The position numbers and the translations under genes were made by a program. The notes beneath the pieces are model-generated. The model was not told where the DNA came from and ran no database searches. It saw only the letters and a program-made list of their open reading frames with translations. Below are positions 52,186 through 61,231 of a stretch of 64,000 bases of DNA, in pieces. The stretch is from JANOZM01 sp031429355 (GTDB taxonomy: Bacteria; Pseudomonadota; Gammaproteobacteria; Burkholderiales; Burkholderiaceae_E): the NCBI GenBank assembly GCA_031429355.1, contig JANOZM010000004.1:372001-436000 (forward strand), given 5' to 3'. Each line of letters begins with the position of its first letter. The first letter of the stretch is position 1.

Positions 52186-52914
52186 GTGGAACTGGATAAA
52201 CCGTTGTTACACACCTTTGCTTGTTCGCATTATTGCGAACGGGCGCGTTGGGGCCTGCAAGTAAAGAAAATTGATTTTGAAGAAGTGCAACATGTAGCGG
52301 GTTTTCACAAACAAACGATTTATCAACTGACTGGCAAACCAACATTACCTGTCTTGCAGTTTGATAAAAGCGATGCGCTAAAGACCCGACCAAAAACCCT
52401 GTCGGGCAGCGGTGCAATTTTGGATTGGTGCATGGGTGCTTCACCCGATGCGCAGTTTGAGCAACAATGCGAAGCCGATTTGGGCCGTTTGATTCGGCAG
52501 TTTACTTATGCTGCTAGTTTGCGACAGCCGAATTCTAAAGTTAAAGAGATGTTGTTGTGCGGTGGCCCAAGGTGGCAATTAAACACAATGAAATTAGCCT
52601 GGCCACTTATTATTCCTGTAATGGAAAAACAACTCGATGCCTACGCCAGCAAGTTGCCAGCGATTGGTGCCGAGTTAGAAATACTTTTAAACGCAGTGAA
52701 TACGCGTTTGGGCAATCGGCCTTACTTTGATGAATCGGGCTTTAGCCGGATCGACATCACGGTGGCAAGTTTAATCGCACCGCTAGCGCGGCCAACCCAA
52801 ATACCACTTTACCAACCCGTGCAATTTTTACCCCAAGCGCAACCTTGGGTTGATCGTTGGAATGGACTGCCCGTAATGGAGTGGGCACGTAATATTTATA
52901 ATCAACATCGTTAA
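52186..52914 (+). CDS. glutathione S-transferase-like protein
   Basis: 242 residues; the thioredoxin-like N-terminal domain (TFACSHYCERARWGLQVKKIDFE spans about 10-32, a CxxxC in place of the usual serine or tyrosine site, then GKPTLPVLQFD), followed by a GST-type helical domain. GTG start at 52186, two bases after the beta-transferase stop, so probably co-transcribed. Substrate unknown. Confidence 0.8.
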   Translation: MELDKPLLHTFACSHYCERARWGLQVKKIDFEEVQHVAGFHKQTIYQLTGKPTLPVLQFDKSDALKTRPKTLSGSGAILDWCMGASPDAQFEQQCEADLGRLIRQFTYAASLRQPNSKVKEMLLCGGPRWQLNTMKLAWPLIIPVMEKQLDAYASKLPAIGAELEILLNAVNTRLGNRPYFDESGFSRIDITVASLIAPLARPTQIPLYQPVQFLPQAQPWVDRWNGLPVMEWARNIYNQHR

Positions 52915-52923
52915 TTTAACGTT

Positions 52924-53364
52924 ATGAAAAACAATACTTTTGTATTACTAGCCGCAACCGTGTTGGCGTTAAGTTCTTTTACTGTCAATTTGCACGCCCA
53001 GCAAGTGCCGAGTAATCAAACCAATGCTACGCGCGCCCGCATTGTTGTGACGGGTGATTTGGAAGCGATTGGTATCGGGCAGCAAGGCGTTTGCGGTGCG
53101 ATGGATCAGGTCACCAGCAGCGAGTTTCAGCGGGTTATGGTTCCGGCAGCCAAGCGTACTTGGTTACGGGTTGTACATTCAAGCGAGGGCGAGTCATGTA
53201 TTGCCGATGGGTCGTTTATTCCCGACCCGAATCAAGCCTACATTGTTCGGTTTATCAATTTAAAAAACGCCTGTGTAGTGGAGTTGTTTAAAATTGTGCC
53301 CGGTGCCGATCCAGCACGCATTCCTTTGCAAGCCGAATCGACGAGAGATTGTCCGAGTAAATAA
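52924..53364 (+). CDS. secreted small protein of unknown function
   Basis: 146 residues with a signal peptide (hydrophobic core about 7-19, cleavage near LHAQQ) and a mature part with four cysteines (near residues 58, 91, 117 and 143) that could form disulfides. I do not recognise a family. ATG at 52924, ten bases after the GST stop. Confidence 0.65.
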   Translation: MKNNTFVLLAATVLALSSFTVNLHAQQVPSNQTNATRARIVVTGDLEAIGIGQQGVCGAMDQVTSSEFQRVMVPAAKRTWLRVVHSSEGESCIADGSFIPDPNQAYIVRFINLKNACVVELFKIVPGADPARIPLQAESTRDCPSK

Positions 53365-53432
53365 TGAGCTCTTCCCTTGAATTTAAATAATTCAAGGTAA
53401 AGTGTTTTATTAAAAAGTTTTGGAGTTGCGCT

Positions 53433-54833
53433 ATGTCTAAATTAAAAGCCGATTACCTTATTGTTGGAAGTGGCGCAGTAGGCATGGCGTTTGCCGACAC
53501 CTTAATTAACGAATCCGACGCCACTTGCATTATTGTTGACCGTCACGCTGCGCCCGGTGGACATTGGAATGATGCCTACCCCTTTGTTCGATTACACCAA
53601 CCTTCGGCTTACTACGGCGTCAATTCGCGCCCTTTAGGGACTTTGGCTAAAGATGCAACTGGGCTCAATAAAGGAATGTACGAGCGCGCTTCAGCGGCAG
53701 AGCTATTAAGCTACTACGAGCAAGTCATGCAACAGTTGTTAGCGACTGGCCGCGTACAGTATTTCCCGCTGTGTGACTTAAAGGAAGTTCCAAGTACTAA
53801 TGATGCCGAGTTTGTCTCGCTGTTATCGGGCGAAAAACATAAAGTGCAGTTTAGTAAAAAATGGGTCGATACTAGCTATTTAAAAACTGCGGTTCCTTCG
53901 ACTCACAAACCTAAATATTCAATTGCTGAAGGCGTGCATTGCATTCCCTTAAATGGTTTGCAAACCTTACAGCGCACCCCTTCTGAATTCGTTGTGATTG
54001 GTTCTGGAAAAACCGGCATTGATGCTTGTGTGTGGCTACTAGAAAACGGTGTAAACCCCGATAAAATTCAATGGATTATGCCGCGCGATGCGTGGTACTT
54101 AAACCGTGATTTTGTTCAGCCGGGGGCAGAGTTTTTTGTACAGTCGTTTAGCAGTTTTGCGACGCAACTAGAGTGCGTCGCTCAAGCCGAATCGGTCTCC
54201 GATTTGCTTCAGCGTTTAGAAGGTTCGGCTCAACTCTTGCGATTAGACCCCACAGTTGAGCCAACGATGTATCACGGCGCAATTTGCTCAAACTCTGAAC
54301 TTGAGCAATTGCGGCGTATCAAAAAAGTCATTCGTCAGGGACGCATTCAACGGTTAGAGCCAGATCATATTGTTTTCGAAAATGGCGCAAAAGTAGTCAC
54401 TTCTGCTGACGCGTTATTTGTCGATTGCTCGGCTAGCGCGGTCGCTTTATTGCCCATCATTCCAGTGTTTCAAAACAATAAAATTACACCCCAGTTTATT
54501 CGCACGGTTCAACCCACTTTTAGCGCCGCATTAACAGCCTATGTAGAAATGAATTTCGAAAATGAAACGGACAAAAACCAAATTTGTGGCGTTGTACCGT
54601 TGCCTGATAAGCCAGTCGATTGGCTAAAGATGTTGGCCGCTAATATGCGTAACCAACAACGTTGGGGCAAAGAAAAACCAATGCGCGCGTGGATCGCAAA
54701 ATCACGGTTGGATGGGTTTACTGCTTTGGCTGCATCAGTGCAACCGACAGATACAGAGAAAGTTGCGGTGCTGCAGCGTTACGCAGCGGCGGCTATGCCA
54801 GCGGCAATGAAATTGCGGGCGTTATTAGCTTAG
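53433..54833 (+). CDS. FAD-dependent oxidoreductase (flavin monooxygenase-like)
   Basis: 466 residues: FAD-binding dinucleotide motif LIVGSGAVGMAFAD (about 8-21), GGHWNDAYPFVRLHQPSAYYGV near 39-60, and a second NAD(P) motif VIGSGKTGIDACVWLLENG (about 189-207). Such proteins resemble Baeyer-Villiger or N-hydroxylating monooxygenases. ATG with TTGGAG upstream. The last nine bases overlap the opposing vapC-type gene. Confidence 0.82.
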   Translation: MSKLKADYLIVGSGAVGMAFADTLINESDATCIIVDRHAAPGGHWNDAYPFVRLHQPSAYYGVNSRPLGTLAKDATGLNKGMYERASAAELLSYYEQVMQQLLATGRVQYFPLCDLKEVPSTNDAEFVSLLSGEKHKVQFSKKWVDTSYLKTAVPSTHKPKYSIAEGVHCIPLNGLQTLQRTPSEFVVIGSGKTGIDACVWLLENGVNPDKIQWIMPRDAWYLNRDFVQPGAEFFVQSFSSFATQLECVAQAESVSDLLQRLEGSAQLLRLDPTVEPTMYHGAICSNSELEQLRRIKKVIRQGRIQRLEPDHIVFENGAKVVTSADALFVDCSASAVALLPIIPVFQNNKITPQFIRTVQPTFSAALTAYVEMNFENETDKNQICGVVPLPDKPVDWLKMLAANMRNQQRWGKEKPMRAWIAKSRLDGFTALAASVQPTDTEKVAVLQRYAAAAMPAAMKLRALLA

Positions 54834-55220
54834 TACCGCGATATCAATTGACTTAGCGGCATCGCAAAGTTGCTCATCGAAACTCGCTAAAGGCGCGCGT
54901 AGCCGTTGTGCAAGCAGTAAATACGAGGCATCGTAAGTCGTTAGGTCGTGTTTTAAAGCGCAGGCCAATAGTTTCGGCGAAGGCGTGGCCAGTTCGTCAA
55001 ATGCAATTGGAAGGGTAGCAAAGGTTTCTATGACGCTTGTAGCGTCTTGTTTGGTCATACGTTTTCGCCGAATGGCTGAAACAAGCCCGTTGGTTACCTC
55101 TAAGTTGAGTAGCGCAGGTGCACATATGCTACCTTGCGCCATGATCGCTTCGGCTTTGCTGGCCAATTCTTCGTTTAGTAGTAATGCCAGTACCACCGAC
55201 GCGTCAATAACGATGGCCAT
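54825..55220 (-). CDS. vapC: PIN-domain toxin VapC
   Basis: 131 residues: VIDASVVLALLLNEE at the N terminus (aspartate of the PIN site), NLEVTNGL (about 38-45), TYDASYLLLAQ (about 97-107) and DEQLCDAA. Overlaps its antitoxin by 17 bases. Confidence 0.88.
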   Translation of the reverse strand: MAIVIDASVVLALLLNEELASKAEAIMAQGSICAPALLNLEVTNGLVSAIRRKRMTKQDATSVIETFATLPIAFDELATPSPKLLACALKHDLTTYDASYLLLAQRLRAPLASFDEQLCDAAKSIDIAVLS

Positions 55221-55512
55221 CGTGTGCCATTTCTTTTATTGTTAGCTTGTTTTCAGCAGTTACACTTTTTGTAACGCTATCCAACGTAACCCCTTTTGCA
55301 TTCAGTCGCTTACGCAGCTTAGCGATTGCAAGCAAACTGGTTTGCATGGGCTCGTGGTTCTCGGTGTCGATTGGTATAAGCTGTGCAACGGGCTGTCCGT
55401 GGCGAGTAATCACAAAACGTTCGCCTTTTTCCGCGCGCGCAATTAAGTTTGGTAAGTGCGTTTTTGCGTCGTAGGCTGAAACAGGTTCAGCAATTTGAAA
55501 TTTGCTTTTCAT
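55204..55512 (-). CDS. Phd/YefM-type antitoxin
   Basis: 102 residues: KFQIAEPVSAYDAKTHLPNLIARAEKGERFVI spans residues 4-35, then TRHGQPVAQLIPI, a Phd-type N-terminal DNA-binding fold; the tail contains a long linker. The ATG (55510-55512) lies two bases from a 28-bp perfect palindrome and no Shine-Dalgarno site is visible, so the message may be leaderless. Confidence 0.85.
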   Translation of the reverse strand: MKSKFQIAEPVSAYDAKTHLPNLIARAEKGERFVITRHGQPVAQLIPIDTENHEPMQTSLLAIAKLRKRLNAKGVTLDSVTKSVTAENKLTIKEMAHDGHRY

Positions 55513-55514
55513 GT

Positions 55515-55542
55515 AGTTAGACTAGACTAGTCTAGTCTAACT
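55515..55542. promoter_or_regulatory. 28-bp perfect palindrome abutting the antitoxin start
   Basis: Each arm is 14 bases (AGTTAGACTAGACT and its reverse complement), with four internal CTAG tetramers (a rare tetramer in bacterial genomes). It lies between the -35 box and the start codon. Confidence 0.9.
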
Positions 55543-55548
55543 TGTCAA
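55519..55548 (-). promoter_or_regulatory. promoter of the Phd-PIN pair
   Basis: On the minus strand a consensus -35 TTGACA (55548-55543), then an 18-base spacer and a weak -10 TAGTCT (55524-55519). A transcription start seven bases beyond the -10 would fall on the A of the ATG. Confidence 0.5.
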
Positions 55549-55569
55549 TTGAATTCTGCTGTGCCTGCT

Positions 55570-56514
55570 TCATCCCAGCAAAGTAAACCCGCCTGCCGTC
55601 GATCTCAATTGAACTTTTTTGCCATATGGCAACGTCGCTTTATCGCTGACATGACCAAATGGCAAACCAGTCAATATGGGCGTTTTGGTTTGCGTACGCA
55701 GATGAGCAATAACGGCATCAAGGTTAAAGCCGTTGTCGTTAGCGTTTAATTTGTAGTCGGTAAATTGTCCTAAAACAATAGCGCGTTGTTTGTCTAAAAT
55801 GCCTGCTTGTTTTAGCTGTAGCAACATGCGCTCAATGCGGTAGGGGTGTTCGGATATGTCTTCAAAAAACAAAATGCCATTTTTAATGGTGGGCATATAA
55901 GGGGTGCCTAATAGGGCACAAAACATGGCTAAATTACCGCCCCACAAAATACCACCGGTTTCTACTTTTGGTTGCTTGGCTTCTTTTGTTAAGCCCCTCA
56001 CTTTTATGTTTAACGTGCCCGTTTCAATCATTGGCCAAAAGTGATCCTCGGTAAACGAGCTAATTACTTCGCCGCCAAACGCAACGGCAGAAGGGCCATG
56101 CAAACTTGCCGTGCCGGTTGTTGCTAGTAGAGCCAAATTCATTGCGGTGAAGTCGCTGTAGCCAATAAAACGCTTACCGGAGTCGGCTAATTTTTTCCAT
56201 TTAATATCTGCCATCAACCGCGTTAATCCGTAACCGCCCCGTGCCGCCATAACGATATCGACTGATTTGTCGGCAACTACTTGATGTAAAGCATCCAATC
56301 GCTCTTGGTCGGTTCCCGCAAAACGTTGAAATTTGGCCCAAGTAGCCTCGGGCGAGGTCACTGCATAGCCATGACCTGCAAAGTAGCTCGCTGCGCGATC
56401 CAGCACGGCGTGATCGGCAATAGCGCCACTTAACGCGACGATGGCAATGTTGCGATTCGCAGAATTTGTGTCGGTGGATATGGTTGGGGAGGCGAGCTTT
56501 TTGGTCGATGGCAT
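55570..56514 (-). CDS. ldcA: LD-carboxypeptidase (muramoyltetrapeptide carboxypeptidase)
   Basis: Removes D-alanine from the tetrapeptide during murein recycling. 314 residues from ATG 56514: VALSGAIADHAVLDRAASYFA (about 22-42), a nucleophile serine in IMAARGGYGLTRLM-type loop (ARGGYG near 87-92), and GGNLAMFCALLGTPYMP near 190-206. A TTG at 56595 would add 27 residues, but ATG 56514 is preferred. Cytoplasmic. Confidence 0.88.
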   Translation of the reverse strand: MPSTKKLASPTISTDTNSANRNIAIVALSGAIADHAVLDRAASYFAGHGYAVTSPEATWAKFQRFAGTDQERLDALHQVVADKSVDIVMAARGGYGLTRLMADIKWKKLADSGKRFIGYSDFTAMNLALLATTGTASLHGPSAVAFGGEVISSFTEDHFWPMIETGTLNIKVRGLTKEAKQPKVETGGILWGGNLAMFCALLGTPYMPTIKNGILFFEDISEHPYRIERMLLQLKQAGILDKQRAIVLGQFTDYKLNANDNGFNLDAVIAHLRTQTKTPILTGLPFGHVSDKATLPYGKKVQLRSTAGGFTLLG

Positions 56515-56749
56515 GGGTGTATTAATAGTTTTTGGTTGAACGTGCGTGCAAGTATGCGGTAGTTCTGTGAGCCGATTATGAAGATCGCGTTGCAAATGAG
56601 CGCGAAAATTACGCTAGCTAGGGTTTTTCCTTGAAAACAATTGGCGATATTAAGTTTAAAGCGCGCAAAACTAAGTCAAAATAACATGGCCTAAATCAAA
56701 CTGGTTTAAGCCGCGACTAACCCTTGAACCTTCAACACGTCCATTACCA

Positions 56750-59518
56750 ATGACCACGCTTGCCTCAAAATTAAATGCCCGTATTACCAATTCTAAAGAT
56801 GCTCCTTTGGTACAAGATATTCGGCTGTTAGGCCGCCTGTTAGGCCAAGTGATTCGCGAGCAAGAGGGTGCAGCCGCGTTTGATTTGGTCGAGCATATTC
56901 GCAAACTATCGGTTGCCTACCGTCGCGATAGTGATGCGCAAGCAGATCGTGCTTTGCAAAAATTATTGCGCTCGGTTAGTAGCGATGACACGGTCATGGT
57001 GATTCGTGCATTTACCTATTTTAGTCACTTGGCCAACTTAGCTGAAGACCGACACCACGGTCGCCGTCGTCAGGTACATGCGTTAAAGGGTGAGCAACAA
57101 GAGGGTAGTTTAGAAGCTGCTTTGGACGAACTAAAAAAACACGGTGTGAAACCCTCGCAAGTTGCTAACCAGTTATCCAAAGGCCTAATTGCACCGGTGC
57201 TTACGGCCCACCCTACCGAAGTGCAACGCAAGAGTATTTTAGATGCAGAGAACGATATTGCACGTTTACTTATTGCCCGCGATGCAACGCAAGTCACTAG
57301 CGAGCTCGATTTAATCGACGAACAATTGCATGCTCGCGTTACGCAGCTTTGGCAAACCCGTTTGCTGCGCTATACCAAACTTACCGTAGCCGACGAAGTT
57401 GAAAATGCGCTGAGTTACTACGGCACGACGTTTCTAAAAGAAGTGCCCGCCCTCTATGCGGCCCTCGAAAGACAAACTGGTAGTAGCCTTGACCATAGTT
57501 TTTTTAGAATGGGGCATTGGATGGCAGGCGATCGCGACGGCAACCCAAACGTCTCGGCGCAAACTTTAGATTCGGCCTTAAAACGACAAACCGAAGTTGC
57601 TCTTAGTTTTTACCTAGAAGAAATTCACGCGCTCGGTAGCGAGCTATCGATGTCGGCTCAGTTAGTGCAATTAAGCCCTCAATTATTGGCGCTTGCCGAG
57701 GCTTCGCCCGACACTAACGCGCATCGTCGCGATGAACCCTACCGGCGTGCTTTGTTAGGGGTGTATGCGCGGCTTTGCGAAACATTGTTTGCATTAACTG
57801 GTTCGCGCCCAACTCGCCCCCCAATTGCGCTGGGCAGTGCGTACACCAGTGCTGACCAGCTACGTACCGATTTACAAACTGTGGCAGATTCGTTGCGCGC
57901 TAGCGGCGGCGCAGCGATCGTAGCGATGCGCTTGCGTGGTTTAAAGCGCGCGGTGCAAGTATTTGGATTCCATTTGGCAACGATCGATTTGCGCCAAAGC
58001 TCCGATGTACACGAGGCCGTCATTGGCGAGCTTTTGGCCACGGCTCAAATCGAAAGTAACTATTCTGGATTAGACGAACTAAAAAAACGCGAGCTATTGT
58101 TGCAACTGCTCAATGAAGCGCGGCCTTTGCGTGTGCACGCGGCGCAGTATTCCGAATTGCTAATTGGCGAGCTCGCTATTTTTCAGGCGGCTTTGTATGC
58201 ACGTCGCCGTTTAGGTGCGTGGTCGATTCAACATTACGTCATTAGCCACACCGAAACAGTAAGCGATTTATTAGAAGTCATGCTGTTGCAAAAAGAAATC
58301 GGCTTGATGCGCGGGCAATTAAATCAAAGCGAATCTACGCTTGATTTAATCGTTGTGCCCTTGTTTGAAACTATTGGCGACTTACAACGAGCCCCTGTCA
58401 TTGTGCAAGAGTATTTAGCCTTGCCCGGCGTACTTAATTTGCTACTACGTTCGTTTGGCGAACAAGAAATTATGTTGGGCTACTCCGATAGTAATAAAGA
58501 CGGCGGTATTTTTACGAGCAACTGGGAGCTGTATCGTGCCGAAGTTGCTTTGGTTAAATTGTTTGATGAACTACCGCAACCACTTGCCTTGCGCTTATTT
58601 CATGGCCGGGGCGGTACTGTGGGGCGTGGCGGTGGCCCAACCTACAATGCAATTCTTGCCCAGCCTGCCGGAACTGTGCGTGGGCAAATTAGGGTCACCG
58701 AACAAGGCGAAATTATTGCCTCCAAATACGCTAACCCAGAAAACGGGCGACGTAATTTGCAAACATTAGTGGCAGCTACCTTAGTGGCTAGTTTGCGACC
58801 CAATGTGGATAAACCAATACCGAAAAATTTCCTTGATGCAGCGCAAGTCTTGTCCGATGCCAGTATGAGCGCATACCGTGCTTTGGTATACGACACACCC
58901 GGCTTTGCAGAATTTTTCTTTAGCATTACCCCCTTGCGTGAAATTGCCGAGCTGAACATTGGTTCGCGTCCAGCCTCACGCAAACCTTCTCAGCGGATTG
59001 AAGACTTACGCGCAATTCCGTGGGGCTTTAGTTGGGGTCAAAGCCGCATTACTTTACCCGGTTGGTTCGGTTTTGGATCGGCTGTCGAACAGCTCATTAA
59101 AACGAATCCTAAAGCGCGTGAACAATTAATAAAAATGTTTAAGCAGTGGCCGTTCTTTACCTCGCTATTGTCCAACATGGAAATGGTTCTGGCCAAAAGC
59201 GATTTAAGTATCGCCAAGCGTTATGTGCAATTAGGTAGCGACCCCAAGCAAGCTAAAAAACTGTTTGCTGCAATTGAGTTGGAATGGCAACGCACGCAAG
59301 ATGCTTTGAACTTAATTACCGGGCAAAAAGAACGTCTTGCCAGTAACCCAGCACTTGCCCGATCAATCCGCTATCGTTTCCCATACATCGATCCATTGCA
59401 TCATTTGCAAGTCGAATTGATTCGCCGCTATCGCGCGGGGCATTCGGACGAGCGAGTGCAGCGCGGGATTCATATTGCGATTAACGGCATAGCAGCTGGG
59501 TTGCGTAATACTGGGTAG
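56750..59518 (+). CDS. ppc: phosphoenolpyruvate carboxylase
   Basis: Makes oxaloacetate from PEP and bicarbonate. 922 residues, full length. Catalytic motifs VLTAHPTEVQRKS (about 151-163), GYSDSNKDGG (about 578-587) and FHGRGGTVGRGGGP (about 620-633), and a C terminus ending GIHIAINGIAAGLRNTG. Confidence 0.97.
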   Translation: MTTLASKLNARITNSKDAPLVQDIRLLGRLLGQVIREQEGAAAFDLVEHIRKLSVAYRRDSDAQADRALQKLLRSVSSDDTVMVIRAFTYFSHLANLAEDRHHGRRRQVHALKGEQQEGSLEAALDELKKHGVKPSQVANQLSKGLIAPVLTAHPTEVQRKSILDAENDIARLLIARDATQVTSELDLIDEQLHARVTQLWQTRLLRYTKLTVADEVENALSYYGTTFLKEVPALYAALERQTGSSLDHSFFRMGHWMAGDRDGNPNVSAQTLDSALKRQTEVALSFYLEEIHALGSELSMSAQLVQLSPQLLALAEASPDTNAHRRDEPYRRALLGVYARLCETLFALTGSRPTRPPIALGSAYTSADQLRTDLQTVADSLRASGGAAIVAMRLRGLKRAVQVFGFHLATIDLRQSSDVHEAVIGELLATAQIESNYSGLDELKKRELLLQLLNEARPLRVHAAQYSELLIGELAIFQAALYARRRLGAWSIQHYVISHTETVSDLLEVMLLQKEIGLMRGQLNQSESTLDLIVVPLFETIGDLQRAPVIVQEYLALPGVLNLLLRSFGEQEIMLGYSDSNKDGGIFTSNWELYRAEVALVKLFDELPQPLALRLFHGRGGTVGRGGGPTYNAILAQPAGTVRGQIRVTEQGEIIASKYANPENGRRNLQTLVAATLVASLRPNVDKPIPKNFLDAAQVLSDASMSAYRALVYDTPGFAEFFFSITPLREIAELNIGSRPASRKPSQRIEDLRAIPWGFSWGQSRITLPGWFGFGSAVEQLIKTNPKAREQLIKMFKQWPFFTSLLSNMEMVLAKSDLSIAKRYVQLGSDPKQAKKLFAAIELEWQRTQDALNLITGQKERLASNPALARSIRYRFPYIDPLHHLQVELIRRYRAGHSDERVQRGIHIAINGIAAGLRNTG

Positions 59519-59633
59519 CGTTTTTTGTTTTATCAGAACGACTGAAGATTTCGTCGCAGTACTTTTTCTAATAACTTAAGTTATGCTGATTAGTTAGTTC
59601 AACAATAATTTAACTTGTGTGGAGTGCTGTCTC

Positions 59634-60080
59634 ATGACTACAGTTTCGGCTTGTCTAAAGCAAAAGTCGCAAAGCATTATTTCGGTAACATCAGAAGATA
59701 AAGTGGTGACCGCTCTGCAGTTAATGCGGGACAACAGAGTGCGTGCAATTTTGGTGGTGCAAGGCGATGCATTAGTAGGAATCATTACTCAGGGCGATTG
59801 CGCAATTAAAGTCTTGCTGCCCGGTAAAGATGCCAAGGCTACAAATGTCGGCGACGTGATGACACCTAACCCAATGAGCGTCCGGCTTGCAGACCCTCTA
59901 GAAGCCTGTATGGGGCTAATGGCGGCTCGGAACTTTCGCCACCTACCAGTGGTTGAAAACGGCAAAGTACAGGGCGTTATTTCTATTGGTGATGTCGTGA
60001 AAGACAATATTCGCAACATGGGTGACCAAATTAACTTTTTGGAAACTTACATCAAAGGACACGAAGGTCAGTATTCCTAA
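59634..60080 (+). CDS. CBS-domain-pair protein
   Basis: 148 residues consisting of a CBS pair (about 15-60 and 85-135): SVTSEDKVVTALQLMRDNRV, VGIITQGDCAIKV, then DPLEACMGLMAARNFRHLPV and GVISIGDVV. Stand-alone CBS pairs bind adenine nucleotides and act as energy sensors. ATG 59634 with GGAG nine bases upstream; TTG/GTG starts further up are ignored. Confidence 0.9.
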   Translation: MTTVSACLKQKSQSIISVTSEDKVVTALQLMRDNRVRAILVVQGDALVGIITQGDCAIKVLLPGKDAKATNVGDVMTPNPMSVRLADPLEACMGLMAARNFRHLPVVENGKVQGVISIGDVVKDNIRNMGDQINFLETYIKGHEGQYS

Positions 60081-60143
60081 AAAGTTGGCAAGCGAAGGAT
60101 TTTGCGATCGCAAGGTTTTGCGATATCGGTTGGTTTACTTTTA

Positions 60144-61094
60144 CTAAATCAACCGAGCAAATTTCACAGCTACCCCCGAGCCCCATCCCACCACTGAACA
60201 CCATGCCTTTAAAATTGGGCTAAGTGCTTTAACTTGGTTTGTCTTTGCCTCATCCCGATGCGAAATTTCATCAGCTTGAAATTTTAAAAGTTGGTTTTTT
60301 ATATCCGCATATTGATCGCGATTAACTAACGCTTGTATTTGATGCTCGTAGTGTTGGTCGACAAATGTTTCTACCGCTTCTATCGTTGCGAAAACAGCGT
60401 TAGCGCCAAGTAGTGCTGGTATTGCACCAGTTAGAAAGCCTGCAATTTTCCAGCCGGGCAATAACACACTGCGTTTTAGCACCGGTAACAACAGATTGAT
60501 CTGCCGTAAATGCTCTTGTTCCGTTTGCAAGTGATGGGTAGCGAAAGCAATAACCTCCCGATCTTTTGTAACGGCCAAGATACCTTTATAAATGTAAACC
60601 GCGCCGGTTTCTCCCGCATGATCAGAGCGAATGTCAGCAATTAAATCTTTTGGCAAATGATTGGTGTTTGTAGAAAGCGCAATGCGCTGCAAGTACGGAC
60701 GAATGACCAAAAACCGAACATAAAAAAACTCAAGCAAACTGGTTAGGCGTAAGTTTTTGACGAAAGCGGCCAGCCACCGCCAGCCGGGCATATGTTCCCA
60801 CAAGGCAACAAACGCGGCGGCACCGCTTAACATTTGTCCGTTGGCTTGTTGTACGTGAAACCGTGCCATTAATTGTTGTTGTTGCGTAGGCAAACAGTTC
60901 CCCGCTACGCTTACGTCAACCCATTCAATTGGCGTCAGTGCTTTGGCTGATCGATATAAGCTAATTTCTCTAAGGCACAGCGGACACGAGCCGTCAAACA
61001 TTACGCTCAGCGCATTTGTTGTGTTGCCAAGTTTGGCATTGGAGGCTTTATTTTCACCAGAAAGAGCACTGTCTGAATGTATCTTTGAGTTCAT
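60144..61094 (-). CDS. coq7: DCC (DUF393) domain fused to COQ7 demethoxyubiquinone hydroxylase
   Basis: 316 residues in two parts. N-terminal half (about 30-125): a DUF393 thiol-oxidoreductase-like domain with FDGSCPLCLREI (CxxC at about 37-40). C-terminal half (about 140-316): COQ7, with di-iron ligands in DHAGETGAVYIYKG (about 165-178), HLQTEQEHL (about 196-204), and DEISHRDEAKT near 287. COQ7 makes the C6 hydroxylation step of ubiquinone. Separate in most bacteria; here one open frame. ATG start. Confidence 0.85.
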   Translation of the reverse strand: MNSKIHSDSALSGENKASNAKLGNTTNALSVMFDGSCPLCLREISLYRSAKALTPIEWVDVSVAGNCLPTQQQQLMARFHVQQANGQMLSGAAAFVALWEHMPGWRWLAAFVKNLRLTSLLEFFYVRFLVIRPYLQRIALSTNTNHLPKDLIADIRSDHAGETGAVYIYKGILAVTKDREVIAFATHHLQTEQEHLRQINLLLPVLKRSVLLPGWKIAGFLTGAIPALLGANAVFATIEAVETFVDQHYEHQIQALVNRDQYADIKNQLLKFQADEISHRDEAKTNQVKALSPILKAWCSVVGWGSGVAVKFARLI

Positions 61095-61231
61095 CGGACA
61101 ACGTTACCAAACCCTGCGAATCCGTACCAAAAGGTAGAGCGTTTTAGACGCGACCTGTGTCAACAATGTTCGGTTTGTTTAGTTTTGTTTCGGCAGACTA
61201 TCGTTATAGTCATACGCCGAAACAGTATGCA

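Noticed and set aside
60100..60125. Palindrome TTGCGATCGCAA (HIP1-like GCGATCGC core) after the CBS-protein gene
   Set aside because: Short, with no T run and a common restriction-like sequence; no evidence that it is a terminator or an operator.
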